Below, piece by piece: positions 29,256 to 39,499 of a stretch of 64,000 nucleotides of DNA. The DNA comes from Daejeonella sp. Lineage in GTDB: Bacteria; Bacteroidota; Bacteroidia; Sphingobacteriales; Sphingobacteriaceae. The position numbers and the translations under genes are program-made. The notes below the pieces were generated by a model. It did not search any database and was not told where the DNA came from. It worked only from the letters and a program-made list of their open reading frames with translations. The stretch spans positions 1-64,000 of the forward strand of contig NZ_JAFEIG010000033.1 in assembly GCF_017495225.1 (NCBI RefSeq). Direction: 5' to 3'. Each line of letters begins with the position of its first letter. Positions within the stretch are counted from its first letter, which is position 1.

Positions 29256-32200
29256 ATGAAACAAAAATCTCTACTAGTATTTTTATTTCTTATCACTTGT
29301 TTTAGTGCATTTGCACAAAATATCAAAGTATCCGGAAAGGTTACTGATGGTACTAGCAATGAAGCATTAATCGGTGTAAGTATAAAACTTAAAGGTTCCA
29401 CAATAGGGACTCAAACGGATGCAAATGGTGGCTATTCTATTAGTGCACCTTCTAATGGTATTTTAGTTTTTACCTACATTGGTTTCGGTACAAAAGAAAT
29501 CAGTATTAATGGTAATACAACTATTAATACTTCTTTAACTACAAATTCAAACGAATTACAACAGATTGTGGTTGTTGGTTATGGAACTCAAAGAAAAATT
29601 GATGTTACAGGTTCTGTAGCTACTGTAAAGGGTTCAGAAATTTCTAAACAGGCTTCAATAAACCCAATTAGTGCTTTACAGGGTAAGGTAGCTGGTGTTT
29701 CTATTGTAAATAATGGTGCTCCAGGTTCTTCACCACAAATTACTATCCGTGGTACCGGAACAATTTACGGTAATACAGGAGTATTATATGTTGTGGATGG
29801 AGTATGGTACGATGAGGTAAGTTTCTTAAATCCTAATGATATTGAGAGTTTAAGTATTTTAAAAGATGCTTCTTCACAATCAATTTACGGTATTAGAGCT
29901 GCAAATGGTGTTGTTTTAATTTCAACTAAGAAAGGCACAAGAGGTGAACCAAGTATTAACTATGATGGATCTACAGGTTTTAAGGCTGTAACCAACCAGG
30001 TTAAGATGGCTAATGCTACTGAGTATGCTACTATAATAAATGAGCTTTCTGCATCAAATGGTGCTTCTCCTTTATTTCCTAATCCTTCTAGCTTTGGTGA
30101 AGGTACTAACTGGTACAATCAAGCTTTCAGAAATGCTTTACAAACTAATCATCAGGTATCAGTAAATGGTGGTTCTGAAAAGAATAATTACAACTTCTCT
30201 TTAGGTTATACAAATGAAGACGGTATCGTTAAAACTCAAGGTTATGAGCGTTATACCGCTAAACTTTCAAATGATTTCCGAATTTTAGATCCTTTAAAAG
30301 TTGGTTATACAGTTTCTGGGACTTCTATCAGTACCAATGATATCGATGGAGGAATCTTCCGTCAACTATATGCTGCTGGTCCGGTAGTTCCAGTTTATTA
30401 TGCAGATGGTAGTTATGGTGATGCAAACGACTTTAGTTTAGGTGGTGGAAATAACTTCAACCCTCAGGTAACTTTAGATTTTTTCAATCAAAAATCTAAA
30501 AACTATCGTATGACAGGTAATGTTTTTGCAGAATTAACTTTTGCTAAAAACTTCACTTTTAAAACAAGTGCTGGTGGCGATTTTGGACATAATGAAGTTA
30601 GAGGTTATACTCCTCTTTATGCTGCAACTCAGGGACAAAGAACTACACAAAGTACACTTAGAGTTAATAGAGGAGAAAACAGAAATTGGATTCTTGAAAA
30701 TACATTAACATACAAGAATACTTTTGGAGATCATAATTTAACAGTTTTAGCTGGTCAATCAGTTCAGAGAAGAAAATCTTACTTTTTAAACTCAAGTGCG
30801 TTCAATGTTCCTAATAATAGCGATGGTGATTTATACTTAGCGCTTGGTACTGCGGCAACACGTACTGTTTCTGATGGTGGAAACTTATCTACTGCGGCAT
30901 CATACTTCGGTCGCTTAAATTACTCATTCAAAAACCGTTATTTATTAAATGCAACATTACGTGCTGATGCCGCTTCTCAGTTTTTTGGTGGTGGAGATCT
31001 TTGGGGATATTTCCCAGCTGTTGGTGCAGGATGGGTTGTTAGTAATGAAGATTTCATGAAAGACCAAAAAGTTCTTAGCTACTTAAAGTTAAAAGGATCT
31101 TGGGGTAAAGTTGGTAATGCTGGTGTACCGGTAAATCCTACTACATTAACAGTATCTCAAGGTGGTGGCCTTGTTGCTTTCTTTAATGGTGTTGGTTATA
31201 CAGGAGCAAACGTTAACTCTTTAGTGCCTTCATTCTTAAACTGGGAGCGTACAGTTGGTACAGACCTAGGTTTAGAAGCTAGATTTTTCAATGATAAATT
31301 AAGCGTTGAAGCTGGTTTCTACAACAAGAAAACAGAACAAGCAATTTTTGAAATTCCAATTTTATCATCTATTGGAACTGCTTCAGGCTCCCTAATTGGT
31401 AACCAAGCAGATTTTCAAAATAGAGGTTTCGAATTTTTAGGATCATGGTCTGATCAAACTTCAAAAGGTTTATCTTACTCATTTAGTGCTAACTTCGGAT
31501 ACAACCAAAACAAAGTTCTTTCTGTTGTGACTGGTTTGAATCCAATTTTTGCTGGTGGTGCCGGAATTGCGAATGGAGCTTTAGCTACACGTACTATTCA
31601 AGGACAAGCAATTGGGCAGTTTTTTGGTTATAAAGTAGCAGGTATTTTCCAAAATGCTGCTGAAATAACAGGATCTGCACAACCAAATGCAAAACCAGGA
31701 GATTTCAAATATATTGATCAAAATGGCGACAAGGTAATTGATGGTAGAGACCGTGTTGTTTTAGGAAATCCAAATCCTAAATTTAATTTTGGTTTTAGCT
31801 CTAATTTTGAATACAAGAATTTTGATTTAACTGTTGATGTTCAAGGTGTGGCTGGTGTTGATGTGTATAATGCCAATTTAGCCTTCCGTTTCGGTAACGA
31901 AAACTTTAGTAAAGATTTCTACGATAACAGATGGAGAGGTGCAGGTACTTCAAACACTTATCCTTCAGCAGGAATTGGATCAACTACCAATGCTGCTCCA
32001 AACTCCTTTTATGTTGAGGATGGCTCATACATACGTTTAAGAAATGTTCAGTTGGGTTATTCTTTACCATCAAATATTGCAAATAAAGTTAAAATGCAAA
32101 GACTAAGATTCTTTGCTGATGCTCAAAATGCAATCAATTTATTTGGATACAGAGGATTTACGCCAGAAGTAGGTGGATCACCAACAAATGCTGGTATCGA

Positions 32201-32258
32201 TGCAAGTGTTTATCCATTATCTGGAACTTACAGATTAGGACTTCAAGTTACATTCTAA
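29256..32258 (+). CDS. SusC/RagA family TonB-linked outer membrane transporter (pair 3)
   Basis: A 1000-residue protein with a signal peptide ending SAFAQ, a CarboxypepD_reg-like domain (about 25-105), LQQIVVVGYGTQRK as TonB-box region, a plug with LKDASSQSIYGIRAANGVVLISTKKG, and a barrel ending GLQVTF. It is the first gene of a tightly packed run of transport and glycosidase genes and should import beta-1,2-linked gluco-oligosaccharides if the GH144/GH3 assignments are right. Transcription is probably driven by the sensor-regulator encoded just upstream. Confidence 0.95.
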   Translation: MKQKSLLVFLFLITCFSAFAQNIKVSGKVTDGTSNEALIGVSIKLKGSTIGTQTDANGGYSISAPSNGILVFTYIGFGTKEISINGNTTINTSLTTNSNELQQIVVVGYGTQRKIDVTGSVATVKGSEISKQASINPISALQGKVAGVSIVNNGAPGSSPQITIRGTGTIYGNTGVLYVVDGVWYDEVSFLNPNDIESLSILKDASSQSIYGIRAANGVVLISTKKGTRGEPSINYDGSTGFKAVTNQVKMANATEYATIINELSASNGASPLFPNPSSFGEGTNWYNQAFRNALQTNHQVSVNGGSEKNNYNFSLGYTNEDGIVKTQGYERYTAKLSNDFRILDPLKVGYTVSGTSISTNDIDGGIFRQLYAAGPVVPVYYADGSYGDANDFSLGGGNNFNPQVTLDFFNQKSKNYRMTGNVFAELTFAKNFTFKTSAGGDFGHNEVRGYTPLYAATQGQRTTQSTLRVNRGENRNWILENTLTYKNTFGDHNLTVLAGQSVQRRKSYFLNSSAFNVPNNSDGDLYLALGTAATRTVSDGGNLSTAASYFGRLNYSFKNRYLLNATLRADAASQFFGGGDLWGYFPAVGAGWVVSNEDFMKDQKVLSYLKLKGSWGKVGNAGVPVNPTTLTVSQGGGLVAFFNGVGYTGANVNSLVPSFLNWERTVGTDLGLEARFFNDKLSVEAGFYNKKTEQAIFEIPILSSIGTASGSLIGNQADFQNRGFEFLGSWSDQTSKGLSYSFSANFGYNQNKVLSVVTGLNPIFAGGAGIANGALATRTIQGQAIGQFFGYKVAGIFQNAAEITGSAQPNAKPGDFKYIDQNGDKVIDGRDRVVLGNPNPKFNFGFSSNFEYKNFDLTVDVQGVAGVDVYNANLAFRFGNENFSKDFYDNRWRGAGTSNTYPSAGIGSTTNAAPNSFYVEDGSYIRLRNVQLGYSLPSNIANKVKMQRLRFFADAQNAINLFGYRGFTPEVGGSPTNAGIDASVYPLSGTYRLGLQVTF

Positions 32259-32269
32259 TATAAAGAGCA

Positions 32270-33754
32270 ATGAAAATAAATTTTAGAAATACATATGTAC
32301 AAAAGATAGGCTTACTAATTGTAGGTGCTAGTCTTTTAGTTATGCCTTCATGTCAAAAGAGTTTCTTAGACGTTGAACCGCAAGCAACCCAGCCAGCTCT
32401 TACCTTTTGGAAAAGTCAAGAGGATGCAACTAAGGCTGTTAACTCTATTTATGCTAGCCTTAGAAATTGGGAAAATACAGCTTTTCCGGCATTGGCATTA
32501 GAAAGTATTCCAGGTGATGATGCCGAAAAGGGTAGCTCTCCAAACGATGCTAGCTTTTTAAATGACTTTGATAATTTCACTGTAACTTCTACGCAAGGTC
32601 AGTTAGAAGGATTTTGGAATGGTCAGTATCAAAACATTAATCTTTGTAACCAAGTTTTGGATAATATTCCAAACATCCAAATGGATGCAACTTTAAAAGC
32701 TAGATACTTGGCAGAAGCAAAATTTGTTCGTGCTTATTCATACTTTAGATTAGTTAGAGCTTTTGGCGATGTGCCATTACGTTTAACTGTACCAAAAGAT
32801 GCATCTGAATTTAATAAGCCAAGAACGCCTAAAGCACAGGTTTATGCAGCAATTGAGAAGGATTTAACTGAAGCTGCTGCAGCTTTACCGCAAACTTATC
32901 CTGCTGCTGATTTAGGTCGCGCAACTAAAGGTGCAGCTATGGCATTACATGCTAAAGTGGCGATGTACCAAGCTAAGTGGGATCAAGTTTTAACCTTAAC
33001 TAACTCTGTATTGGGTATGGGTTATAATTTAGTGCCAAACTTTGAGCAAAGTTTCCGTCTTAACAACGAAAATAGCATTGAATCTGTATTTGAAATTCAA
33101 TGTGAAATTGTGGCTGCTATTCCAGGTTCTGCAAATTCTCAATATAGCCAAGTTCAAGGTGTTAGAGGATCAGTAGCTGGTTGGGGCTTTAATGTTCCTA
33201 CCGCAGCTTTGGCAAGCGCTTTCGAAACAGGAGATACTAGAAGAGATGCAACAATCATCTTTAGAGGTGAAACAACGCCACAAGGTGATGCTATTGCCGC
33301 TACTGGTGATAATCCAATGTATAACCAAAAATCATATGTTCCGTTTTCATCAATTATTAGTGGATTTAATGAAGGTGCTCAACAAAATGTTAGGGTAATT
33401 AGATTTGCTGATGTTTTGTTAATGAATGCAGAAGCTGCTAATGAGCAGGGTAATACTACTCTTGCTTTAAATTCATTAAATAGAGTAAGAGCACGTGCTA
33501 GAGGTGGAGTTAGTGGAGTTTTGCCAGATGTTACCACAACTGATAAAGCTTTATTGCGTCAAGCTGTGTGGAAAGAAAGACAAGTTGAATTAGCTATGGA
33601 ATCTGATCGTTATTTTGATGTAATTCGTCAAGGACGTGCTGCAACGGTATTCGGAGCAAAGGGTTGGAAAGCTAATAAAAATGAAGTTTGGCCAATTCCA
33701 GCGAATGAAATTGATAAAGCAGCTGGTGTTTTAACTCAAAATACAGGTTATTAA
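32270..33754 (+). CDS. SusD/RagB family nutrient-binding lipoprotein (pair 3)
   Basis: A 494-residue protein with a lipobox ending VMPSC (Cys28). SusD motifs include ALTFWKSQEDATKAVNSIYASL, EAKFVRAYSYFRLVRAFGDVPL, IRFADVLLMNAEAANEQGN, KERQVELAMESDRYFDVIRQG and VWPIPANEID. It starts 11 bases after susC and forms the outer-membrane uptake complex with it. No unusual features are seen. Confidence 0.95.
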   Translation: MKINFRNTYVQKIGLLIVGASLLVMPSCQKSFLDVEPQATQPALTFWKSQEDATKAVNSIYASLRNWENTAFPALALESIPGDDAEKGSSPNDASFLNDFDNFTVTSTQGQLEGFWNGQYQNINLCNQVLDNIPNIQMDATLKARYLAEAKFVRAYSYFRLVRAFGDVPLRLTVPKDASEFNKPRTPKAQVYAAIEKDLTEAAAALPQTYPAADLGRATKGAAMALHAKVAMYQAKWDQVLTLTNSVLGMGYNLVPNFEQSFRLNNENSIESVFEIQCEIVAAIPGSANSQYSQVQGVRGSVAGWGFNVPTAALASAFETGDTRRDATIIFRGETTPQGDAIAATGDNPMYNQKSYVPFSSIISGFNEGAQQNVRVIRFADVLLMNAEAANEQGNTTLALNSLNRVRARARGGVSGVLPDVTTTDKALLRQAVWKERQVELAMESDRYFDVIRQGRAATVFGAKGWKANKNEVWPIPANEIDKAAGVLTQNTGY

Positions 33755-33772
33755 TAGTTTAAATTTAAAGAA

Positions 33773-34597
33773 ATGAATACAAAATATTTAATCATATTGG
33801 CAATTGGAGCTATAGGCTTTTCATCTTGCCAAAAAGAATTTGATCCATCTAGCTATGCACCGCCTTTAAATATTGGCGGCTATACAAGTGCTAAGCAAAT
33901 CGCTCCAAGCAATCTTGTTGCGCATTGGTCATTCGATGGAAACTTAATAGATAGCGTATCTAAAGTTGCTGGTACTTCTACTGGTACTGATTTTAGTAAT
34001 GGTGTTAAAGGCAAAGCTTTGCAAGGCGCACTAAACGGCTACGTTATAACCAATACTCCTACTGCTGTACAAAACTTAAAAAGTTTTACAGTAAGTCTGT
34101 GGCAAAATATGCCTTTAAATGATAAGGGCATTGTAGGCTTAATGGATATTGCTAATCCTAATAGTTTTTGGGGTAACCTAACCATATTTTTCGAGAATGG
34201 TGGCAATGCATCAACTGGTCAATTAAAAATGCGCGTTAACAATAATGGTGTTGATAATTGGTTGGGAAACTATGCTATGGTAAATCCATGGGATAAGTGG
34301 AATCATATCACTGCCAGTTATGATGCAGCAAGCTCTACTTATAGAATTTATGTAAATGGTTCAAAAATTGCAACTCAGGTGATTGCTAATAACGGACCAA
34401 TAACATTCCAAAACGCTCAAAAGATGGTGTTCGGAACAGTTCATTTTCAAACTCAACCAAGTTTAACTACAAGCACAGGTAAACAAGATTGGGCTAGTTA
34501 TTTAACTGGTCAGTTGGATGAAGTTAGAATTTACGATAAAGCATTAAGTGATGTAGAAATAAGCTCACTTTCTAAACTTGAAGGTAGAGGAAAATAA
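33773..34597 (+). CDS. LamG/concanavalin-like surface lipoprotein (SusE-position)
   Basis: A 274-residue protein with a lipobox ending FSSC (Cys19) and a single laminin-G-like domain (about 50-270): LVAHWSFDGNLIDSV, KSFTVSLWQNMP, WNHITASYDAASSTYRIYVNGSKI and LDEVRIYDKALSDVEI. Such domains bind glycans. By position directly after susD it is likely the accessory surface glycan-binding protein of the locus. A hairpin follows before the first enzyme gene. Confidence 0.85.
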   Translation: MNTKYLIILAIGAIGFSSCQKEFDPSSYAPPLNIGGYTSAKQIAPSNLVAHWSFDGNLIDSVSKVAGTSTGTDFSNGVKGKALQGALNGYVITNTPTAVQNLKSFTVSLWQNMPLNDKGIVGLMDIANPNSFWGNLTIFFENGGNASTGQLKMRVNNNGVDNWLGNYAMVNPWDKWNHITASYDAASSTYRIYVNGSKIATQVIANNGPITFQNAQKMVFGTVHFQTQPSLTTSTGKQDWASYLTGQLDEVRIYDKALSDVEISSLSKLEGRGK

Positions 34598-34604
34598 AAA
34601 CTAA

Positions 34605-34634
34605 TTAAGGGTTGCTCAATGGGGCAACCCTTAA
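34605..34634 (+). other. Intercistronic hairpin between binding-protein and enzyme genes
   Basis: TTAAGGGTTGC (34605-34615) and GCAACCCTTAA (34624-34634) form a perfect 11-bp stem with an 8-base loop, eight bases after the LamG gene stop. Only a weak T run follows, so it probably attenuates or stabilises the transcript rather than ending it. Confidence 0.7.
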
Positions 34635-34646
34635 ATTTAAAATAGA

Positions 34647-36305
34647 ATGAATAGATTTTTTACATTTTTACTATTACTCTTAACGATTGTTAGCTGTAAA
34701 AAATCAAGTACTGTTATAACTCCAACTAACCCAACACTACCTTCCACGTATTTTTTTACCGATTTAAAAGTAAATGGTGCATTCAGCGGTTTTACCTATA
34801 ATGGTTTAAATCAGGAGCCTGAAATTAAAATCTCATTTTCTGCTCCAATTAATGCTGCCTCAATAAAAGATAATATCAATCTTTCAGATTCATTTGGCAA
34901 TACAGCTACATTTAGCTCTACATTCGAAAACAACGATAATACACTTGTAATCAAGCCAACGGCTCTACAAGCGCTTACAAAATATATATTAACAGTCAAT
35001 ACTGGATTGTTATCTAAACTTGGAAACAAGCTTCAAAGTGCAGTCACGGTAAATCTTACTACTTCAGCAAATGATGTAGATAAATTTGCCCGTATCTCCG
35101 ACAACGACCTCCTCACCCTAATCCAAAAACAAACATTTAAATATTTCTGGGACTTTGCTCATCCCAACAGCGGTATGGCACGTGAGCGAAATACCTCTGG
35201 AGATATTGTAACTACTGGCGGTACCGGTTTTGGCATCATGTCTATCGTAACCGCAGTGAACAGAAATTTTATTACCCGAATTGAAGGAAAGGCACGAATT
35301 CAAAAGATTCTTTCTTTTTTAAAGTCGGCCGACCGCTTTCACGGTGTTTTCCCACATTGGATCAATGGAAATACCGGAAAAGTACAAGCGTTTAGCGCTA
35401 AAGATAATGGCGCCGATCTTGTAGAAACAGCTTTTTTAATGGAAGGCTTACTCGTTGCTCGTCAATATTTTAATTCAAATGATGCAGATGAAGTAAACCT
35501 ACGTGCCGACGTAAATCTTCTTTTTAATGCCGTTGAATGGGATTGGTTTAGAAAAAATGGTGAAGATAGATTGTATTGGCATTGGAGTTCAAATTTTAAT
35601 TGGGAAATGAATCTTCCAGTTAGAGGCTGGAATGAAGCCTTGATGGTTTATGTTTTAGCCGCATCTTCTACTACTCATACCATCCCAAAATCTGTTTATG
35701 ATGCGGGCTGGGCAGCAAATGGCGGCATGAAGAATGGAAATACATATTATGGTGTTCAATTGCCTTTGGGGCCTCCTAATGGCGGACCATTATTCTTTGA
35801 GCATTATAGTTTTATGGCATTAAATCCGAATTCACTTACAGATGCTTATGCCAATTATGAAGTTCAAGCTAAAGCCCACACCAAAATAAATTATAATTAT
35901 TGTGTGGCCGATCCACTAAAATTTGGCTATTCAAAAGATTGTTGGGGCTTAACAGCAAGTGATATAAATGGTGGATACACAGCCAGTTCTCCTAATAATG
36001 ACAAGGGTTATATTGCTCCTACAGCTGCTGTGGCATCTTTGCCTTTTGCTCCCGAGGAGTCAATGCAGGCTATTCGCTTTTTCTATTATAAATTAGGTGA
36101 TAAATTATTGGGCGAATATGGCTTTAAAGATGCTTTTTCACTTCATGATCCATGGTTTGCTCAATCTTATTTAGCTATTGATCAAGGCCCTCAAATTGTG
36201 ATGATTGAAAATTACCGTACAGGATTGATTTGGGATTTATTTATGTCATGTCCCGAAGTAAAATCTGGATTAATAAAACTTGGCTTTCAAAGCCCCAAAA
36301 TTTAA
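34647..36305 (+). CDS. GH144-type endo-beta-1,2-glucanase lipoprotein with N-terminal Ig-like domain
   Basis: A 552-residue protein with a lipobox ending IVSC (Cys17), a Big_5-like domain (about 45-150) and a glucoamylase-like (alpha/alpha)6 domain of the PF10091 type from about residue 155. Motifs include QTFKYFWDFAHPNSGMARER, FHGVFPHWINGNTGKV, DLVETAFLMEGLL, LYWHWSSNFNWEMNLPVRGWNEA, GGPLFFEHYSF and MIENYRTGLIWDLF. Characterised members of GH144, such as the Chitinophaga pinensis enzyme, hydrolyse beta-1,2-glucan to sophorose-type oligosaccharides. A surface or outer-membrane position is likely from the lipid anchor. A second copy follows two bases after its stop, and a GH3 gene lies downstream, supporting the substrate call. 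Confidence 0.82.
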   Translation: MNRFFTFLLLLLTIVSCKKSSTVITPTNPTLPSTYFFTDLKVNGAFSGFTYNGLNQEPEIKISFSAPINAASIKDNINLSDSFGNTATFSSTFENNDNTLVIKPTALQALTKYILTVNTGLLSKLGNKLQSAVTVNLTTSANDVDKFARISDNDLLTLIQKQTFKYFWDFAHPNSGMARERNTSGDIVTTGGTGFGIMSIVTAVNRNFITRIEGKARIQKILSFLKSADRFHGVFPHWINGNTGKVQAFSAKDNGADLVETAFLMEGLLVARQYFNSNDADEVNLRADVNLLFNAVEWDWFRKNGEDRLYWHWSSNFNWEMNLPVRGWNEALMVYVLAASSTTHTIPKSVYDAGWAANGGMKNGNTYYGVQLPLGPPNGGPLFFEHYSFMALNPNSLTDAYANYEVQAKAHTKINYNYCVADPLKFGYSKDCWGLTASDINGGYTASSPNNDKGYIAPTAAVASLPFAPEESMQAIRFFYYKLGDKLLGEYGFKDAFSLHDPWFAQSYLAIDQGPQIVMIENYRTGLIWDLFMSCPEVKSGLIKLGFQSPKI

Positions 36306-36307
36306 AC

Positions 36308-37657
36308 ATGAAATATTTTTACACCATTTGTCTTTTAATTTCTGTTTCACTTTTTTCATGTGGACTTAAAAAAAACGTTCAAATTGATGGTAAATTAAGC
36401 GATGAACAGCTTCTTGATACAGTTCAATACCATAGCTTTCAATACTTCTGGGATGGTGCTGAGCCTATTTCTGGTGCTGGAAGAGAGCGTTACCATGAAG
36501 ATAATATTTATCCCCAAAATGATAAAAATACAGTAGCTACTGGTGCTGCCGGATTCGGTTTAATGGGCATCATTAGCGGTATTGATCGGAAATTTGTAGG
36601 TAGAGAAGAGGGTGTTGAAAGACTAAGCAAAATTTTAAATTATCTTAAAAAGGCTGAACGTTTTCATGGCGCCTGGCCTCATTGGATGGTTGGCGAAACC
36701 GGTAAAGTAAGACCTTTCTCAAAATTTGATGATGGTGGCGATTTAGTGGAAACATCTTTCGTTGCTCAAGGACTTATCTGTGTGAAACAATATTTTAAAA
36801 ATGGAAATCGTGAAGAAAGAGCCCTTTCTGCATTAGCTGATGAGCTATGGAAAGGTATCGACTTTGATTTCTATCGTAATGGAAAGAATGTTTTATACTG
36901 GCATTGGAGTCCGCAAAATCAATGGAAAATGAATTTCCCTGTGAAAGGTTTCAACGAATGCCTAATTATGTACGTGATGGCTGCCGCCTCTCCAACACAT
37001 GGAATTGATAAAAAAGTGTATGATGAAGGTTGGGCAATGAGTGGTGATATTAAATCTCCGCGCTCTTATAAAGATATTTCACTTCAGTTTTTTCATCAAG
37101 GAGATGAACCCTATGGCGGACCATTATTTTGGGCACATTATTCCTTCTTGGGTTTAAACCCTAATGGCCTTAAAGATGCCTATGGTGATTACGGACTCGA
37201 AGCTAAAAATCAAGCTTTAATTAATTATCAGTGGTGTGTGGATAATCCGCTTGGATATAAGGGTTATGGTAAGAATAGCTGGGGACTCACATCAAGTTAT
37301 TCCATGATTGGTTACGCGGGTCATGCTCCTAGCAAAGAAAAAGATTTAGGCGTAATTACTCCAACTGCTGCCATTTCATCTCTTGTTTATACTCCAGATC
37401 AGTCTATGGCTGCCATGCGTTACTGGTATGAAAATAAAAAAGATAAAATCTGGGGGAAATTTGGCTTCTATGATGCCTTTAGTGAAAGCGCTAACTGGTA
37501 TGTTCCTAGATATTTAGGTATCGATAAAGGTCCTGAAGTGGTGATGATTGAAAACTACCGAAGTGGATTGTTGTGGAAATTATTCATGCAGGATGAAGAT
37601 GTACAATCTGGATTGAAGAAATTGGGCTTTGAAAGCCCCTATTTAAAAAAACAGTAA
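36308..37657 (+). CDS. Second GH144-type glucanase lipoprotein
   Basis: The start is set at ATG 36308, which gives a clean lipoprotein signal (MKYFYTICLLISVSLFSC, Cys18) two bases after the preceding stop; the open frame begins further upstream inside that gene. The 449-residue product lacks the Ig-like domain of its neighbour but shares all catalytic-domain motifs: TVQYHSFQYFWDGAEP, RFHGAWPHWMVGETGKV, LYWHWSPQNQWKMNFPVKGFNE, GGPLFWAHYSF and MIENYRSGLLWKLF. It is a tandem paralogue. One copy may cut the polymer outside and the other act on oligosaccharides in the periplasm; that division is an inference. Confidence 0.82.
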   Translation: MKYFYTICLLISVSLFSCGLKKNVQIDGKLSDEQLLDTVQYHSFQYFWDGAEPISGAGRERYHEDNIYPQNDKNTVATGAAGFGLMGIISGIDRKFVGREEGVERLSKILNYLKKAERFHGAWPHWMVGETGKVRPFSKFDDGGDLVETSFVAQGLICVKQYFKNGNREERALSALADELWKGIDFDFYRNGKNVLYWHWSPQNQWKMNFPVKGFNECLIMYVMAAASPTHGIDKKVYDEGWAMSGDIKSPRSYKDISLQFFHQGDEPYGGPLFWAHYSFLGLNPNGLKDAYGDYGLEAKNQALINYQWCVDNPLGYKGYGKNSWGLTSSYSMIGYAGHAPSKEKDLGVITPTAAISSLVYTPDQSMAAMRYWYENKKDKIWGKFGFYDAFSESANWYVPRYLGIDKGPEVVMIENYRSGLLWKLFMQDEDVQSGLKKLGFESPYLKKQ

Positions 37658-37658
37658 A

Positions 37659-39383
37659 ATGAAAAGGTTTAGTATAATTTTATTTTTCTCCTTTATTTTT
37701 TTCACTGGGCAAACTTATGCCCAATTTTCTCAAATGAAAACCTATTGTAATCCGATAAACTTGGATTATACCTACATGATTTATAACTCTGATAAAAACA
37801 TCTCATACCGTTCGGGTGCTGATCCGGCTGTGGTTGAGTTTCGTGGCGAGTATTACATGTTTGTAACTAGATCTTTGGGTTATTGGCACTCCACAGACTT
37901 AAGTAACTGGAATTTTATTAAACCTGAAAAATGGTATTTTCAAGGCTCTAATGCCCCTGCAGCACATAATTATAAGGATTCTGTTTTATATGTTATGGGT
38001 GATCCTTCTGGATCTATGAGTGTTTTATACACTGATAATCCTAAAAAAGGTGATTGGAAGGCTACCCCGTCCATTTTAAACGATTTACAAGATCCTGCCT
38101 TATTTATCGATGATGATGATAAAGCCTACATCTATTGGGGTTCATCAAACTTATTTCCTATTCGAGCGATAGAATTAGATAAAAACCGCCGCTTTAGTCC
38201 CAAAGGGAATAAAGTCGAATTATTTAATTTGGATGAGTCGAAGCATGGATGGGAACGATTTGGTGATAATCATAGCTCAACTATGGAGGGCTATATGGAG
38301 GGTGCTTGGATGACTAAGCATAATGGTAAATATTATTTGCAGTATGCGGCACCTGGGACTGAATTTAACGTGTACGGTGATGGTGTTTATACCGCAGATC
38401 ATCCGCTTGGCCCCTTTACTTATGCACCCAATAACCCCGTTTTTTACAAGCCTGGAGGTTTTATTAATGGCGCAGGGCATGGAAGCACGGTCTTAGGGCC
38501 AGGAGGTCAATATTGGCATTTCGCATCTATGGCTGTTTCTGTGAATGTGAACTGGGAAAGAAGATTATGTGTTTTCCCAACCTGGTTTGATCAAGATGGC
38601 TTGATGTACAGCAATACTTCTTTTGGAGATTACCCACATTATGCTCCATCAATCCCGGGTAAACAAGGTGACTTTACGGGATGGATGCTTTTATCCTATA
38701 AAAAACCTGTACTGGCATCCTCCGCTGTTGATACTTTAAGCGCAAACCATGTTACAGATGAAAATGTAAAATCATTTTGGTTGGCTAAGTCTAATGATGA
38801 TCAGCAATGGTTGCAAATTGATTTGGAAAAGCCTGCTCAAGTTCACGCCATTCAAATTAATTACCATGATTATAAATCAAATCTTTATGGTCGCCCGGAT
38901 AGCATGTTCCACCGCTATGAAGTTCAGGGTTCACTTGATGGCAAAAATTGGTTTAGTCTAATTGATCGAAAGAAAAGTTTTAAGGATGTTCCGAACGATT
39001 ATGTAGAACTTGAAAATGCGCAAAGAGTAAGATACATTAAGTATAATAATTTACGAGTACCTACACCACATTTGGCAATTTCGGGACTTCGGGTTTTTGG
39101 GAAAGGAGAAGGTAAAATTGCCGAACCTGTGAAGGCTTTTAAAGTTGATAGACAAAAAGATCAACGTGATGCTTTACTTACTTGGAATAAAGTAAATGGA
39201 GCTCAAGGTTATAATATTAAATGGGGAATTGCTCCCGATAAATTGTATAATTCATGGCTAGTTTATGATGCTAATAGTCTGGATTTAAAGAGTTTAACTG
39301 TTGGTCAATCCTATTATTTCAGCATCGAATCATTTAATGAAAATGGAGTTTCAAAAGCAACAGAACCTGTAAAGGTTAATTAA
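37659..39383 (+). CDS. GH43-like glycosidase with discoidin and fibronectin III domains
   Basis: A 574-residue secreted protein (signal ending TYAQ). A five-bladed GH43-type propeller carries the expected acidic triad: Asp55 in GADPAVV, Asp145 in QDPALFID and Glu214 in MEGAWMTK. A discoidin domain follows (about 350-490; HVTDENVKSFWLAKS, WLQIDLEKPAQVHAI) and then a C-terminal Fn3 domain (about 495-572). GH43 enzymes usually act on arabinose, xylose or galactose linkages, so its place inside a beta-1,2-glucan-like locus is unexpected and hints at a substituted substrate. The start is one base after the preceding stop codon. Confidence 0.8.
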   Translation: MKRFSIILFFSFIFFTGQTYAQFSQMKTYCNPINLDYTYMIYNSDKNISYRSGADPAVVEFRGEYYMFVTRSLGYWHSTDLSNWNFIKPEKWYFQGSNAPAAHNYKDSVLYVMGDPSGSMSVLYTDNPKKGDWKATPSILNDLQDPALFIDDDDKAYIYWGSSNLFPIRAIELDKNRRFSPKGNKVELFNLDESKHGWERFGDNHSSTMEGYMEGAWMTKHNGKYYLQYAAPGTEFNVYGDGVYTADHPLGPFTYAPNNPVFYKPGGFINGAGHGSTVLGPGGQYWHFASMAVSVNVNWERRLCVFPTWFDQDGLMYSNTSFGDYPHYAPSIPGKQGDFTGWMLLSYKKPVLASSAVDTLSANHVTDENVKSFWLAKSNDDQQWLQIDLEKPAQVHAIQINYHDYKSNLYGRPDSMFHRYEVQGSLDGKNWFSLIDRKKSFKDVPNDYVELENAQRVRYIKYNNLRVPTPHLAISGLRVFGKGEGKIAEPVKAFKVDRQKDQRDALLTWNKVNGAQGYNIKWGIAPDKLYNSWLVYDANSLDLKSLTVGQSYYFSIESFNENGVSKATEPVKVN

Positions 39384-39499
39384 TAAATAAACCGTTTTTT
39401 CCATTTTATTGGGAAAAGCAAAGATTGTTCAACAAATAGGTTTTGTAGAATAAAGCACAAAAATATAATTACATAGAAAAACTAATTGAGAGAGAGAAA

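Noticed and set aside
36230..36307. Longer start for the second GH144 gene
   Set aside because: It would overlap the preceding gene by 76 bases and place a lipoprotein signal internally; ATG 36308 gives a proper signal peptide.
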